64,000 bases of DNA from Phaseolus vulgaris (lineage: Eukaryota; Streptophyta; Magnoliopsida; Fabales; Fabaceae): assembly GCF_000499845.2 (NCBI RefSeq), contig NC_023753.2, forward strand, positions 2,852,001 through 2,916,000, in the 5' to 3' direction. Position 1 is the first letter of the stretch; each line of letters begins with the position of its first letter. The translations under genes and the position numbers were made by a program. The notes beneath the pieces are model-generated. The model searched no databases and was not told the origin of the DNA. It saw only the letters and a list, made by a program, of their open reading frames with translations. Positions 39,601 to 52,789 of this stretch are shown piece by piece.

Positions 39601-41330
39601 TATCATGTTCTGATGGTTTCTTATTTTATTTCAGCTTCACGTGAGAAAGCCTACAAGCAGATTGAAGCCTCCATAGCGAAATTTCGAGAGATAAAAGAAA
39701 ACATCAATGAAGGGTTAAAATTCTATGTAACCCTGCAGGTAAGAACTTTTCAACTATATATGGTTTTAATTCTATTCTATAAGAATTTACTGAATCTTTA
39801 ATTTTGCAATTGGATAGGAAATTTCATAATTTTTAAGACATTTAAATATGTTGCATTTGATAGATTTTATTTCAAATTATTTCATTTTTCAAATATTTTG
39901 TTTGGATAAGATAATTTAAATGTATTGAATTTTAATTTTCTTGTTTGGATAAAATATTTCAATTATCACCTAATGTAAAAAACCATTTAAATATTAAACA
40001 ATTGTTAATAATTTAAGAAATCAGTATTGTTGATATTTTTTAGTCAATCTTGATTAGTGTTATTTTTAGGTCAAGATTCTGAGACTTTTTTGACCGACAT
40101 TTTAAGATTTTTTTAACTTACAACGATAAGCTTTTTCTAGATTGATGTTGATCACAATTATTTAGGCTGTGACATTAATCGAGATTACTTATACGATGTT
40201 GTTGGTTGGGATTTTTTTTTTCTCCTTTTCAGTTGATGTCGGCTGATAAATTCCTTTAACTTACTGATATTGGCAAAAGAAAATTTAGTGAATGATGACC
40301 AAAAGTTTTCTCAAGTAACATTAGAAAAAAAATCCTAAAATAATAACATTGGTCTCATCAATAAAAGGAAATCAATACAAACAATGATAACAACATTATC
40401 ACAACAAATGTCAACTGAAATAGCTAATGATTAAAGGGGACGTCATAATTTGGTACACATTTTTTAAGACATGTTTGCCCCTTAAGTGTTTTTTTTATAT
40501 TAATTAATTTATTCATTAACTCTGTAACTTCCACAAATCACTAAGACATCTTTCTATTGGTTTTTTTGCCCCCTTATTCCTTTTGAATGTACAACTTCTA
40601 CAAAACCATTGCCACTATTTATTATTATTTTTACCTTTAATTTCCCAGTTGTCTTTATATTTATCTAATATACATGTAGGCATGCAGCCTTTCTCCGCTA
40701 ATGCAAATTTAAATTCTCCTAAAATTTGCTCAATAACATGGTTAGATGATACTTGTTTAAATTGAATATCATCATGCAATAATACGCAATTTCTTTGTTT
40801 GATAGGATGCAATCACAAACGTAAAGCAGCAGAGCAACGACTTTGTAATGACAAGGAACATTCAGTGCAGGGAAATGATTGATGATGTTCAGAGACAAGT
40901 GGCTGGTCTAAGTTTCCAGGACAAAAACACAGGTACTTTTAACAGCAACTACCCATCAGTGGGAAGCCAAAATCAAAGAGCCAGTACACAAACAGATCCT
41001 CGTCCACAAGCACCTTATTATCAGCCAGTTGAGCAGCCACCAGTTGCTCCCTATGGTCATCATGCACCTCCCCAATATGGTGGTCCTGCACATCATCAGC
41101 CTCCACCTCCATACCACATTCCACCATCATCAACTGCTCCATACCCACCCGCTCAGGTTCACCAGCAGCCACCGGGAAACCATGAGTATGGCCAGCCAGC
41201 ATATCCAGGATGGCGTGGTCCTTACTATAATGCGCCAGCACAGCAACCTGGTTCTGTGCCGCGGCCTCCTTATACCATTCCATCTCCATATCCTCCGCCT
41301 CACCAAAGTGGTTACTATAAGCAGCAATAG
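33651..41330 (+). CDS. ALIX: ALIX homolog (BRO1-domain ESCRT-associated protein)
   Basis: ALIX/Bro1 family protein, which binds ESCRT-III and acts in multivesicular body sorting and vacuolar delivery. Exons 33651-34334, 34638-35588, 35681-35770, 36404-36472, 38803-38943, 39329-39377, 39635-39738 and 40806-41330 join in phase to 870 residues, close to the Arabidopsis protein. The BRO1 domain occupies about residues 10-390 (NIVLAIFEKKTNTVDLYRPL; EKASVLFNMGAVYSQIG; LKAALFYAEACYRYG). The V-shaped coiled-coil domain follows (exons 2-8; KFREIKENINEGLKFYVTLQ). The C terminus is Pro/Tyr/His-rich (PPPYHIPPSS, YPPPHQSGYYKQQ) and should bind SH3 or UEV partners. Introns 4 and 7 are long and carry repeat debris. 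AATAAA lies at 41390. Confidence 0.96.
36940..37830. repeat. Degenerate retroelement-like modules in ALIX intron 4
   Basis: Three related modules with the form 'tgagaggtaatc..c.tc...tta.aa..tggttttgtgggattgagttaggc' occur near 37250-37300, 37450-37500 and 37742-37805. They are preceded by 'aagcacagtccaaaag...ctgctaagtggg'. I associate such words with TRIM/LTR relics of legumes, from memory; no borders can be set. Confidence 0.4.
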
Positions 41331-41599
41331 TGTTTATCCGTACATCTTGTAGGATAAAGATAATATTCTTTTTCTGATGTTATCTACTAAATAAATGAGA
41401 GTCAGTCTTTTGTCTTGAAGCCTTTGCATAGCGTGAATATTGTGTTGTGTTTTTTATGGTGTGTGTTGTTTTGCATCATCATTGGATTGTGCATAATTAA
41501 GCAGATACAACCATGTGTATAGTTTGTTTGACTTGTACTTAGGGAGATTCTCCCACCTATTTAGTTCAATCTGAAGAGAAAATATAAAGCATTACTTCA

Positions 41600-43468
41600 A
41601 TTATGACTTGTTCATTGTTCTTGTGACCTGTTGTATGTTCATTGCTTCTTTGAATTCAGATTCCGTTGTATGTTCATTGCTTTGAATTCAGATTCCGATA
41701 CTTTGACGAACAAAATTTTCTTGATTTCGAGTTAATATTGATGGATAAGTTTTAGAAATTAGATTCAGTGTGTTCTGAAGATGAATTCAGATTAGATATA
41801 GTTATTGTAATCTAGTTTTGAGGACATATTCTTTAAATATTTGTGAATTAATGATATGGTGTTTGACTAAATAGATACCCTTTAATACAATATACTATTG
41901 TTATTATGTTTGGGTAATTTTTTTTATAAAGACTCTTAGGGAAAAATATTAAAAAATGAAAATGAATTACACAAATAAAAATAATTTATGTATAAAACTG
42001 ATTACAAAAATTATTTTATATAATTAAGTTTTTTAATTTTTAACTTGTATATATTAATTTTAACTTATAATATATATAATATATATATATATATATTTAT
42101 TGATGTTTAAAATAAGTTTCAATATTTTTCATAACCTTTATGATTTAATTATATATAATAATAAAATTGGTTTATTATATAGCAAAATTGAGTTGATTTA
42201 ATGTTACTTATCTATGCATGGAATGATGATTAGATGATATGAGGTTAAAAAGGGGGACTATTTTTTTTAATTAAATATAAATAATGAAATGAGGAGGTGG
42301 ATGTTGGACTTCAGTGGTTAATTAGTTCTCAAATGTTGATGTATATGTAGGACTTTGCAATTGGATAAATCTTCTTGGCAGGAATTGTTTAGGGCAATAA
42401 GGTCGTCCATAGAAGTTTTGAGAGTAAGGTAAAGCTTTTACAGCAATTTAATGTAGTAAATTACTAATCTTTTATACTATTTTTATAACTTTTATGATGT
42501 AAAATCACTTATTCAAGTTTTATAATTATAATAAGAGATTACAAAGAATTTTATAATTATAAAGAAAGAAAATAACCAGCCAACACTAGGAGTCTCAACA
42601 CTGAGGTCAACTCCATTTTTATATGGTAAATTTGGCATCACCCAATCCCTACTTTCTTTAGATCTCGTATATTCTTATAAGTGTATATCACCAAATTAAT
42701 TATTCAGAACTATTTTATCAATAATTCCACCACCATCATCATCATCATCTTGTTCGCCTGGTATAACATACTCAAATTCCTATATATTCAAAATTGAATT
42801 TTTACATGGTCTTATACACCTTCCTACTGTATTTATTCTTTTATTTCACCGATTCTTGCTTAGCTTGAGCTTCCTTAATCAAGGCCATTGCTTATGATGA
42901 AAGAGTAATGGGAAAGAATGTTTTACATTATTCACAACCACTACAAATAAATTAAACCCTTTTGCTAAAGAATGTGAAACCATTACTCTTTCAGTGGACC
43001 GTTTGACATTAGCAAGAAGGTGCCCTGCATTAAAAGTATGCTAATGATCGCACGCAAGATTGTTTGGATATGAAGTTGACAAGTTTCTAAGCATTTCATT
43101 ATTATCCCCTTCATTTTTCTTGCCAAGATAAAGAAGTGTGAAAAAGATGAAGCATTTGCAAGATTGAGTTTGATACAACAAAAAAGATTTTTACATGAAC
43201 ATGCTGTTGAAAGTATCGGAAACATAACAGAAGAATCTTCAAACTATCATATTCAACAGATGTAAAAGCTTGATGGACAAAATAGAAAGCCAAACGTAAA
43301 ACTTTCCTCTCAGGTTTCTTCTTTTCCTATTATCTGATTGTGACCCATGACTTCGGCCAGAATTCACATGTATAAATGTACCAACTAATCTATTTACTCA
43401 ATGAATATAGCATCCAACACCAACAGCCAGAAGACAAGTAGAACTCAACTAATTTCATAGTGGCCTTT
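41600..43468. other. Region between ALIX and TTC5-like 3' ends
   Basis: Convergent 3' regions. TA-rich around 42070-42100, and a CCA/TCA trinucleotide run at about 42728-42750. The part near 43300-43468 is probably TTC5-like 3'UTR. No gene recognised. Confidence 0.45.
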
Positions 43469-46400
43469 TCAGGGTTTATGTTGAGCATATATTGACGTAC
43501 GAACAGCTTGTTGAGGAGTCAAAGCTTTTCCATTTACAAGCACTTGTTCATAGAAATCCAGGCGTATAGACTTGAACTGGTAATGCTGTTGTAAAATATA
43601 CATAAAAATGAGGTAAATCCTTAATCAGACTGCATTGTTCTATTACAAAGACATTGAGGAATTACCAAATCATGGCATTAAATCAAGAATATCTTTGAAG
43701 AAACCGTACCTTGGCATTCCACGACAAATCAACATCACGAAAATAAGGATCAAGCATTGTTAGCTGATCTCCTTCTTTAATCTGGGTGATAAGGGCTCAA
43801 TTAACTCTAAAATAACTAATCAATTAATGAAGCATAGCACAACTAGGCCAAAATATTATTCAGTAAATAAAGTACTCACTTAAATAGAGAGGAGAGAACA
43901 AATAAAACAATAATCAATATAATTGGATGAGATCTATATCAGCACTAGTAAAGCTGCAGACTTCATTGTATATGATCATTTGGTCATTTCTTTTATCCCT
44001 TTTAATGTAAATGGTTATCAACAGTCTCAGCACAAGACGATTTCATGGACACACCTTAATGGAACGAAAGTCCATACGCTTAAAGCACAAAAATGAAATC
44101 TTACTAGACATGAGAAAGAAGTAACCATGCAACTGGTTTAACACCCTTGAAATTTATGCCAGAAAAATGAATTTCTACTTTAGAAAAAGACAATACGAGA
44201 AATTGGAATAAAACTTCAGCAGCAGTTCTTACCACATCAGTACGCACACCATAAATCGAGAGAACAAAGCAGGATTGGTTTGAATCACAAAGCAAATAGT
44301 ATCTGCACAATGACAAGAAGATATCGGGTTCCAATCAACAATTCTCAAGAGAATAAATATTAATAATCATATATTATTAGGGAAAATACATTTAAACAGA
44401 CAACTTCCAGAAGAATAAGGAAAGGATTTATTTGGGTAAAACTAAAATTTTGGTCCCATATTTTCAATTTAGACCCTATAAAATCAATTCTTAAACTTAC
44501 AAATGTCTTCAAAATAATGCCCGCCATGATAACACTGTCCATGGTTAACTATATACTTTTCTGTTAATTAGGTGCTTTTCTACTTTTCAATCTTTTCGTG
44601 TACCTTAGGTGCTCTCTTAAGAGGTACTCAATTCCTTGGGAGTATGTGCTACTCGAAAATGTCCAATAGTGACTAAACTCAGTGTCATAACAAAAAAAGA
44701 AGACAATTGGGATTGTTTTGAAAAGGCCGCTAAATGCAAGAGTATTTTTGTTTCAAGTATTACAAAATTATTAGCAGGAATGTGAGTATGGGAATGTAAC
44801 ATTCTTAAGTTTGGTGCAAACTATAAGAAATTATTCTCAAGCAGACTCATTTCCAGGAATCTATATTACACATTTTCCATTTTAGTATTCCAATGTAAAA
44901 GGTGGGAATCTTATATTTCCGTGTGACTCAAATAATCAACCCGTTTGCCAAGTAGGATCTTGCAAAATCTTCTCTCTTCACCCCCAATTATATCATAATG
45001 ATCTGTATATCATAAAATGATCTGTAAACCTTATTATGACCATCCCTCTTGGTTGTCTGCGAAGTATAACTTCCAACCTTCGTCTTATTTTACCTTTTCT
45101 AATATTTTTACTTTTAACAAAATCAATTTAAAAAACATTATAATGAATGACAAATATTTACCAAACATCTTTGATATTCCCAGTCATATTAACCTCAGGA
45201 ATGTCATTCCTGGGAATATAATGGAACATTTCAAAGAATCTGTTTATGGAAAAGATAATATATAGTTAAAGATACATTTCAGAGTAGAGGACTTACAGGG
45301 GAGCAACACCTTCAGTCTTAATAGAGAACAAAACTTTCCCCTCTACTGCAAGAGCTCTATTTGGACCCTCTGATAGAAGGTCTATGGTAACTCTTCTGTA
45401 TGGCGATTTCACTTGCACCAAAAAGTAGACATGAACGAAGTCAGTAATCAGTATAGTAAAGAAAACTAAAGGTTTATTATAAGCACAGGCTCCGTAAAAT
45501 TCAAGATGGACCATAAACTGAAACCGAGCTCACAGAAAAGTGCTTACAATCAACAGCAACCAATGATGAAGCCAAAGATGTCATTCGCTTAGCTCTTACA
45601 TGTCCCTGTGCATAATAAAACTATTTATAAACCAACAGCTTCTAAGATGTTGACTACAACCTGTTAAAAAAATTGCTGGTACGTGGGGAGAGGGAGGGTA
45701 GAATGGACTTTAATGTTTCTTGAAGTTACCAGCTTCTATCATGAAAAGAATCCTCCATGCATGAATATCAAGCCACAGAAAAAACCTATGAATAATGCTT
45801 CAATAAATTACTAGCTTAAATTACTTCTACATAGCCAAAGGAAAATTTTCATTTCATTACCTTCAAAAGATTGTCCACCTTGTCAAGTAAACTGACTATC
45901 TTCTGAACCTCCTCTGCAGCATTAAGACCTGGATCCTTTAAAGCAGCAGCCTCAAATCCACTAAGGGCCCTCTGGTAGTTCTCAAGATATTTGTTAACCT
46001 GTAAGAAATTATTTAGACAAACAGAAAAAACACTACACAATACACTATTTATGCCCAGTAAAATCTAGCAGCCACTTTAGCCTATTATAATTCTGAGGTC
46101 TAAATATTATTTTTTGTATTAAGGTGGAACTGATAAGACAAATACATGAGAAAAGTAAGCTGGCTTATTCAAAGTCAAACTCTTCTCTAATGAATACTTG
46201 AACACAATGAAAAAGGATCAAAGATTCAACGTACTGTGGCACTATTAAAATATAAATCTGGATTGGACTTCATTCTTTCATCTTTCTCCTGGTACATAAC
46301 CAAACATTAGGTCTTCCATTCCAATTTGTAAATGACAATCCTATTCAACAATAAATATTACATACAATAATAATCTCCAAGTAGAAATGAGTATAACAAA

Positions 46401-47170
46401 AGTGACCAAAAATATTTCTACTGTATGCACATTATAAATTTCTATCATGTGCACATTATAAATCCTCCCTCTTCATACTCACAGCATTTTGATATGCTTT
46501 TAAAGAATGTAAAAGTTTGGTATGATCCCAAGCTCCAGTGACAAAAAAACTTGTAAGGCAAGCATTTCCAAGATTATCTGCCAAGGAGAATCGATGATAT
46601 TAAAAGACCAGAGATTGCATCTTATTTCAGAACAAACAAGACTTGGACCAAAAAAGAGAGATACTGAAAATTTAAAGTTGTACCATGTATTCTATTCAGT
46701 TATAAACACTTTTTAAGGACACCATTGATAGTATCTTAGGACAGACAGGACAAAAGAAAATTGGTTTCTTATACTTGAGTTGAGATCAGAGAAAATGATA
46801 TGCAAGAACTGTGTTCTCTGATTGATTCATGCTGTAAAAGGGATGCACAAGTATACAAATACAAGATAAGCTATAAGATAAGGAAAATATTAATGTATTA
46901 TCCTAAAAATTCGCTATTATGGTAAATAATAGAGGTGATAAAACAGGTCAGTTTGGTCCGCCTTACCCCCTGCATGCTAAGAACGGATCAGGACGAACTG
47001 CCCTGGCAGCTAATGGTGGCTAAAAATATGATCCACCTTTCTAAGGGACAACTTCGTCAGCCAAAAATTTAGTTAAAGGACCTAAAATATATTAATAACT
47101 TAGCCTAAATTTGATTTTAATATACATTTTTCTATTAGTACTAGAAGAATTGAGTTCATAAAATATAAAC

Positions 47171-47214
<44 letters not shown>

Positions 47215-50200
47215 GGGAACCTAAGCCTAGACACTTAATAACATCTACATTTAAAAAAATATAAATAAATAGCCGGTTTGTGGACCAACCTGCTTCAGCC
47301 CACGGCGGTGTGGGTTAAACTACCTAGCCTATCGGATTCAACCCATTTTGCAATCTATAATAAATGCAAATTATATTTTAAAAATCTGCAATATAACAAA
47401 ATCTGAGCCATATCTCAACACTTATATTCAATTTCAATTATCTCTGTTCATTTAAGGAAACAGTGTTGGAGAGAAAACATGTATATCTAATTTGTACACT
47501 GCTCCTTGTTTATGGTATAATTAATTTTTATAAATGAAAAACGAAGGGGTTATTCAGTAAATAACTTACAGCTTAATCACTAGCAACTTTACAGCAATCA
47601 CCAATTCATAATAATTAGAGTTGATTGTATATTTACAGGTGAATCTACCAGGGAATAGACCAAATACTTTTCAGTAATCAGAGTTTTTCTCTTTTTTAAA
47701 TATGTCATGGTAATAGCTTATTTGAGAACTTACACCAAGAGCTCCCATCCTTGACATCTAAAGTGATTGCTTCCTTGGCATGTTGAATGCTTTCCTCAAC
47801 CAGTTCTGCTTGATTCTCCACACCTAAGTTCATAGAAAGCACAACAATAAATCTCAGTGTTAGACAGTTTTCTAACAAGAAATCTAGAAGAACCATACCA
47901 CAAAAGCTACTTATTTATAGTTGGAAGCCCAAAGCCATATAAGGCACACAATAGAATCACATGTTTCAATGTGGGACAGAATTCCTATAAACCTTGCAAT
48001 TGATCCTAAACATCCCACCACATTTTGTAGCCTCAGGGCCCATGCAGGATGTTTGTGCACTAGCCCTGGATTGTAATGTGTTAGTGTCACCTCCCACGTT
48101 GCTCATTTGCAGCTGAGAGGCAAGGTGGAGTTTAAGTTTTGATACCAATTAATAAAAATCAATGGAGAACCACACAATAAAACCCAACTGTAGTAGCTGG
48201 AGAATCCAAGGCCCTTCAAACCACACGAAGTAGTCTCATACTTCAAATGCAAGAGATCCAATTGGATCCTAACATTTCCCATTCTTGTTTTTCTCCTTAA
48301 AAATGCAAAAAGGCCCTTATTATATTCATGTGGCAAGAAATAAAAGAAATTACAAGGTTACATACATGAATATATAACTATTATACATAGTTCATTTACA
48401 AATTACAATCCCCTTTCTCTCTGGACATTCCCCTCTTTCCTTCATTCGTATCTGCCCCACTTTTCCTCTACCATTCCATTGTCATCCCTAACTTTCCAAG
48501 TATTTGCATCCAATCATGTATAACAAAATTTTAGAGCTTCATAATACGCAATAGTTTTGTTTCTGACTTGTGTTTTTGTTCAAATACTTAACATAGAGCA
48601 ACTCCAATGTAGTTGCTTTTGTTCTTAAATTTAAGCAACTTGAGAATACCATTGGAGCAAATGAATTCTTATAGAAGTTGCTTATAAGCGAAACTTATAA
48701 CCACTGTTGATTAACCATAAAAAAAAATCCCAAGTTAAATTGGGGTTCTTGTACGAGTAGATAACTAAAATGACAACCACTAAAAATAAGTTGAGAAGTC
48801 AAGTTCGGTTCTACCACTGGTGTAAATTTAGTGAGCATTCTTAAATCCCATGTAGGGACAAGGTACCTACTAAAATAGAAAAAATCCAAAATTGAGTTCT
48901 TGCATTGAAGATACTCTTAAGTAATTAAATGCTTAAGTATCAATGCAACCCAGAACCTCAGGTGTCATTATCATGTTAATATAACCACATTTGTGACCAC
49001 TAAATAAAATATTTTCTTACATTTAGAACCAATCATAACATCTTGCTCCTCAGGGAGGAAATAGTCCACAGTTTCCCCAATTCTAACATCATGAAGGGTT
49101 TTAAGCCTATTTTTCAGGAAAATCAGAGATATTTGCATGTATCTATCATTAAAAATTAATAAATCTTGAAAATCATGACAGACTAAGCACCACCACAACC
49201 ACAATAGCCTTACACCATTAAGTGATATAAGTTATACAGATCACATGATGCTTTGGACTTCGTAAAAGTAGAAAACCATGCCAATCAGTATAATTAATTA
49301 CGACTAAAATCAACACAAAGGAAGAATGTGGAAACATAAGGCTCTTTCATTTTATATACACAAGTGTTAAAAATCAAATTACCATGACTAAACCAATAAG
49401 GAGTTAGTAAAAATGAAAAATGATCTTCAAAAAAATAAAAATGTAAACGGATCCCTTACCTTGAGACATTTTTCTTTTAAGCATCGATAGTTGACAAAGA
49501 ATCTTTTTGTTAGGACCCTGCAGAGACAACAAATAATTATTGTCACTCATCATATCTCATCATATCACTCATCATTCCTGTTTAAAATATATTTTTATAA
49601 ATTTTATACAACTTCTACCCCTGCAAATGAATACATGCTTGCTATACCCACAAAAATTTTCAGGACATTGATCATAAATGAAATAAGCAGACTATTATTT
49701 GCACACTGCTGACAGGAATAGAGTGGAGTTAAAATATATTCCTTGAAATAGATCAATATTCAGATTCAACAATATTTCATTTGCCCTTATTTGGAAATGG
49801 AAAAAGAAGAATTTACCTCACTATTTAGTTCCAACATTTAACAAAGTAGAAGGGAATATTGAATTTCACTATTTTTGTTTCTTATAAACAAAAAAATTAT
49901 TTCAAATTAGCAAAAAGAATACATAGGAGGAATTGGTAAAATATAACATCCTGGTGAACAAGGAGACAAAAACAAAACAGAAGAAATAAACAAAAGCTTG
50001 TTAGTAATAGTATAACAATGCTATCTGCATGTCTGTTAGTAGAAAGACAGCTCTGAGGAGAAGCCGAAAAACAATCCTACGTACAACAAATTTAAATGGC
50101 AAAGTTTTAAGTTTGAAAATCCAACTAAACTAAGTTCATCTAAGAATTCCAATCTTATGTAAAAATAATGATTTGAAGTAAATTTAATAAATTATATTGA

Positions 50201-52699
50201 ACAAGTTCCTAACCCATCACTTATTATTAGGGTGTATGAAATGATCTCTAGCTGATTGCATCAATCATGGAAGTCACAAAAATATACTCTAGATACCTTG
50301 TCTAATGCAAGACTGAGGCAGTTCTTTGCAGCAGTTAAATCTCCTTTTTTCCAAATGCAATTTCCTAAACATAGCCAAGCATCTGCAAGAGATGGATTTA
50401 ACTTAACCTGGTCCATGTAAGAGTCGATTACAATCATTTAAACATCAAGAAAAAGATACAAAATCAAAGAACCTAAAATTCAATCTTGCTTACAGCTTTT
50501 GATAGATGATCCTCAGCTTCTTTCCTATACTCAGGAAATACATCCAACATCTTCCCTCTAAGATATTCAAATGTTGCACGTTGTGTAGGTGATTTTCTTT
50601 GTTCTGGCACATGCAACAAATTTTATTAACAAACTTTTTCAGAAATAAGCAGAAGCATTGTTAAAAGCAAAACAGTGGAAGATGTCATCCTATCTTCTAA
50701 GTAACTGAGTCAGAGGCAGAAAAATAAATTGAAAAATAATATGAAAACAATTATGCAATCTTCAATATGAACAACATAACAGTTTCTCTGAAAGCATATT
50801 TTTTCATATACTATAAAGCATCACAGCATTACCAACACTTAATATGCGAGGAACAAAAAAGACCTACACATGTTTTTTTATTTATTTGGAGAAAAACGTA
50901 TGACAGAGTACGTAGAGAGATTCTATGGACAGTATAACAAAAGAAAGACATCAAGTCAAGATTGCTCACATTTAAGCCAATCAAAGATATGCATGATGGA
51001 GTCACAACTATAGAGTAAAAGGTGAACATACAGAAGATTTTCTACAACCATAGTGTGCACCAACAACCTACTTTGAGCCCTTATCTTTTCATCTTGGCTT
51101 GGGGCATGCACAGTACATATTCAAGAGTTAGTTACACGGTGCATGCTTTTTGAAGTCTACCATGATAAAGTCTTAGTGGGAGAGTTGGGACAGGAAACAA
51201 ATGGAAAGTTAGAATATGCCAATTGGAGACAAGCCTTGGCTGGAAAGACATGGATTTGCCTAAGTACAAGTATGACAAATTATAAGGAATTTATCAAGAG
51301 ACACAACACAATAACTCTAGTTTGGAGGTAAATGTTGAAAACAGAGTAAGCTTAAAGGAAAAATTTACCTCATGGCTATAAGACCTGCAATGCTATATGG
51401 GATTGAATGTTGGGTGTTAAAGAGCCAACAAAAAAGTAAGATTGCATTGCAAAAATGAGGATGTGACAATGGATGAGTGGATACACAAGATAAGGTAGCA
51501 TTAGGAAGTGGTGGGTAGCCCCTGTTGCAAAAAAATTGGTAGAGTGATATACCTTATATGGTTTGGGCATGTGAGGAGAAGGCCCATAAAAGAACCAGTA
51601 TGGAGGGCTAACTAGATAGAAAATTATTGGTCAAAATCATTAAGAGGGATTCAGAAGTAAATAATTTATCTAAGCAATAATATAAGACAGAAATTTATGC
51701 CATCATATGATCCTCGTAGCAAACCAACTTAAAGGGAAATGACTTAAATAGTTGTTGTAAAGCATCAGAATATAGATATTTAGAAACACCTCCAGCCTCA
51801 ACTAGTTGAAGTTATGTTAGATACAGTTGAGTACTTGGGGCTTTCTTCACCTTAGACTACGCCATCCCCATGATGATATCCTTTCTTTACGCAGTATCCT
51901 TTCATATACAATAAAAGTTCACATATTTCGGGTAGTTTAATGATCACTAGGGCTAATTGCATTACCAGACCTTCTAAAAATGAAAAAGAGAGAGTCAATT
52001 TTAATACACGTCCTTTACATTAAAAACTAAAAGAAAACTGTTCTTCATTTTCAACCTCCTTGTGTAATGTTGCCCTTCTATTACACGGTACCAGCAGTTT
52101 GTACACAGACTTATTTTCTAAAAATGCTTGGTTTAACACAATGAACAGATAATATATGCATCTGATTACCCATAGGAAAAAAAAACAGTGTTAAGCAATT
52201 GTCCACTAAGTAGACTGTGTCAACTAAATGCTTCTATTGACCATGTCTACCTAAAAGACTGGTTGCAATCATCGCCAAACCGAGAGGGAAAGGAAGACTA
52301 ATTTCACTGCACACATTAGCAAAGCGAAATAGAATACATGAAAAACCTGAATTTCAAATCTTCAACCAAAACCCCAGAAAAGAAAAACAGAACAAAACAA
52401 AGCTCCCGCGTTATAACGGTTGAGTATGTAGTATAAACCAAAAGGGTTGTTCAACGAGCATGGGAGAAGGATACCCTTTACTGAAAAGCGGTAAAAGGCA
52501 GCGTTTTTATGTGGGGATTGGAGAGAAACTGACCTGGGGGAATGGAATCGAGGAGATTAAGAGCGAGATCGGATTCGTGTTGCAACTTTGAGATTCTGTC
52601 ATCGGAGTTGGGTGGAAAATAAGTATCTCGAAGATGGTAAAGATCTTCTGCTGCTCTTGCAGCTCTAGATAACGGTTCTTCTTCCTTGGGATTGCTCAT
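43469..52699 (-). CDS. TTC5-like tetratricopeptide repeat protein with C-terminal OB fold
   Basis: TPR protein homologous to animal TTC5 (Strap), which is a transcription cofactor and a reader of nascent tubulin; the plant role is unknown to me. Minus-strand exons: 52699-52534, 50603-50494, 50407-50297, 49517-49460, 47823-47734, 46577-46483, 46288-46235, 45998-45861, 45605-45548, 45411-45297, 44302-44233, 43781-43710, 43585-43469. They join in phase to 417 residues. The 54-base exon at 46288-46235 encodes EKDERMKSNPDLYFNSAT and restores a TPR. Start MSNPKEEEPLSRAARAAE. TPRs run from about residue 60 to 260 (AWLCLGNCIWKKGDLTAAKN; SWYNLGNACL; YQRALSGFEAAALKDPGLNA). The OB domain is about residues 300-417 (VEGKVLFSIKTEGVAPLYYL; FVLSIYGVRTDV; GDQLTMLDPYFRDVDLSW). 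Introns hold several transposon relics. Confidence 0.93.
46930..47357. mobile_element. hAT-like MITE in TTC5-like intron 5
   Basis: The left end TAGAGGTGATAAAACAGGT and the reverse-complemented right end TAGATTGCAAAATGGGT resemble each other and the hAT terminal consensus TAGGGGTGGCAAAA. The interior has G/C-rich 'gtccgcc', 'cccacggcggtgtggg' words and a TA microsatellite. An 8-base target duplication is not clean (gtaaataa versus taataaat). Confidence 0.55.
47174..47212. repeat. (TA)n microsatellite
   Basis: About 19 TA units without interruption, inside the hAT-like insertion in intron 5 of the TTC5-like gene. Confidence 0.95.
47968..48270 (-). mobile_element. TRIM/LTR retroelement remnant in TTC5-like intron 4
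   Basis: Read on the minus strand, ATTGGTATCAAAACTT (about 48135-48149) resembles a primer-binding site for initiator tRNA-Met (TGGTATCA...). About 170 bases later TGTCCCACATTG (47979-47968) looks like the start of a TRIM-type LTR. The short, non-coding interior fits a miniature LTR element. LTR limits and target duplication were not established. Confidence 0.5.
51060..51660 (+). pseudogene. LINE reverse-transcriptase C-terminal fragment
   Basis: The plus strand translates in broken frames to ..RPAMLYGIECWVLKSQQ.. (about 51375-51435) and ..VWACEEKAHK.. in place of WFGHVRRRP (about 51558-51600). This is the conserved region just after the plant LINE reverse transcriptase palm. Several stops and indels make it dead. 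It lies antisense in intron 1 of the TTC5-like gene. Confidence 0.7.
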
Positions 52700-52789
52700 C
52701 TCATTCACACACTCAGTCACTCACTCATTGAAGAAGAATAAGAAGAAGAAAGAAGAAGGTGACAAAGATTCCTGCAATTGCAAAATGCA

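Noticed and set aside
52700..52720. Earlier start of the TTC5-like protein at 52720
   Set aside because: The codon is GTG; the first in-frame ATG is at 52699 (MSNPKEEE).
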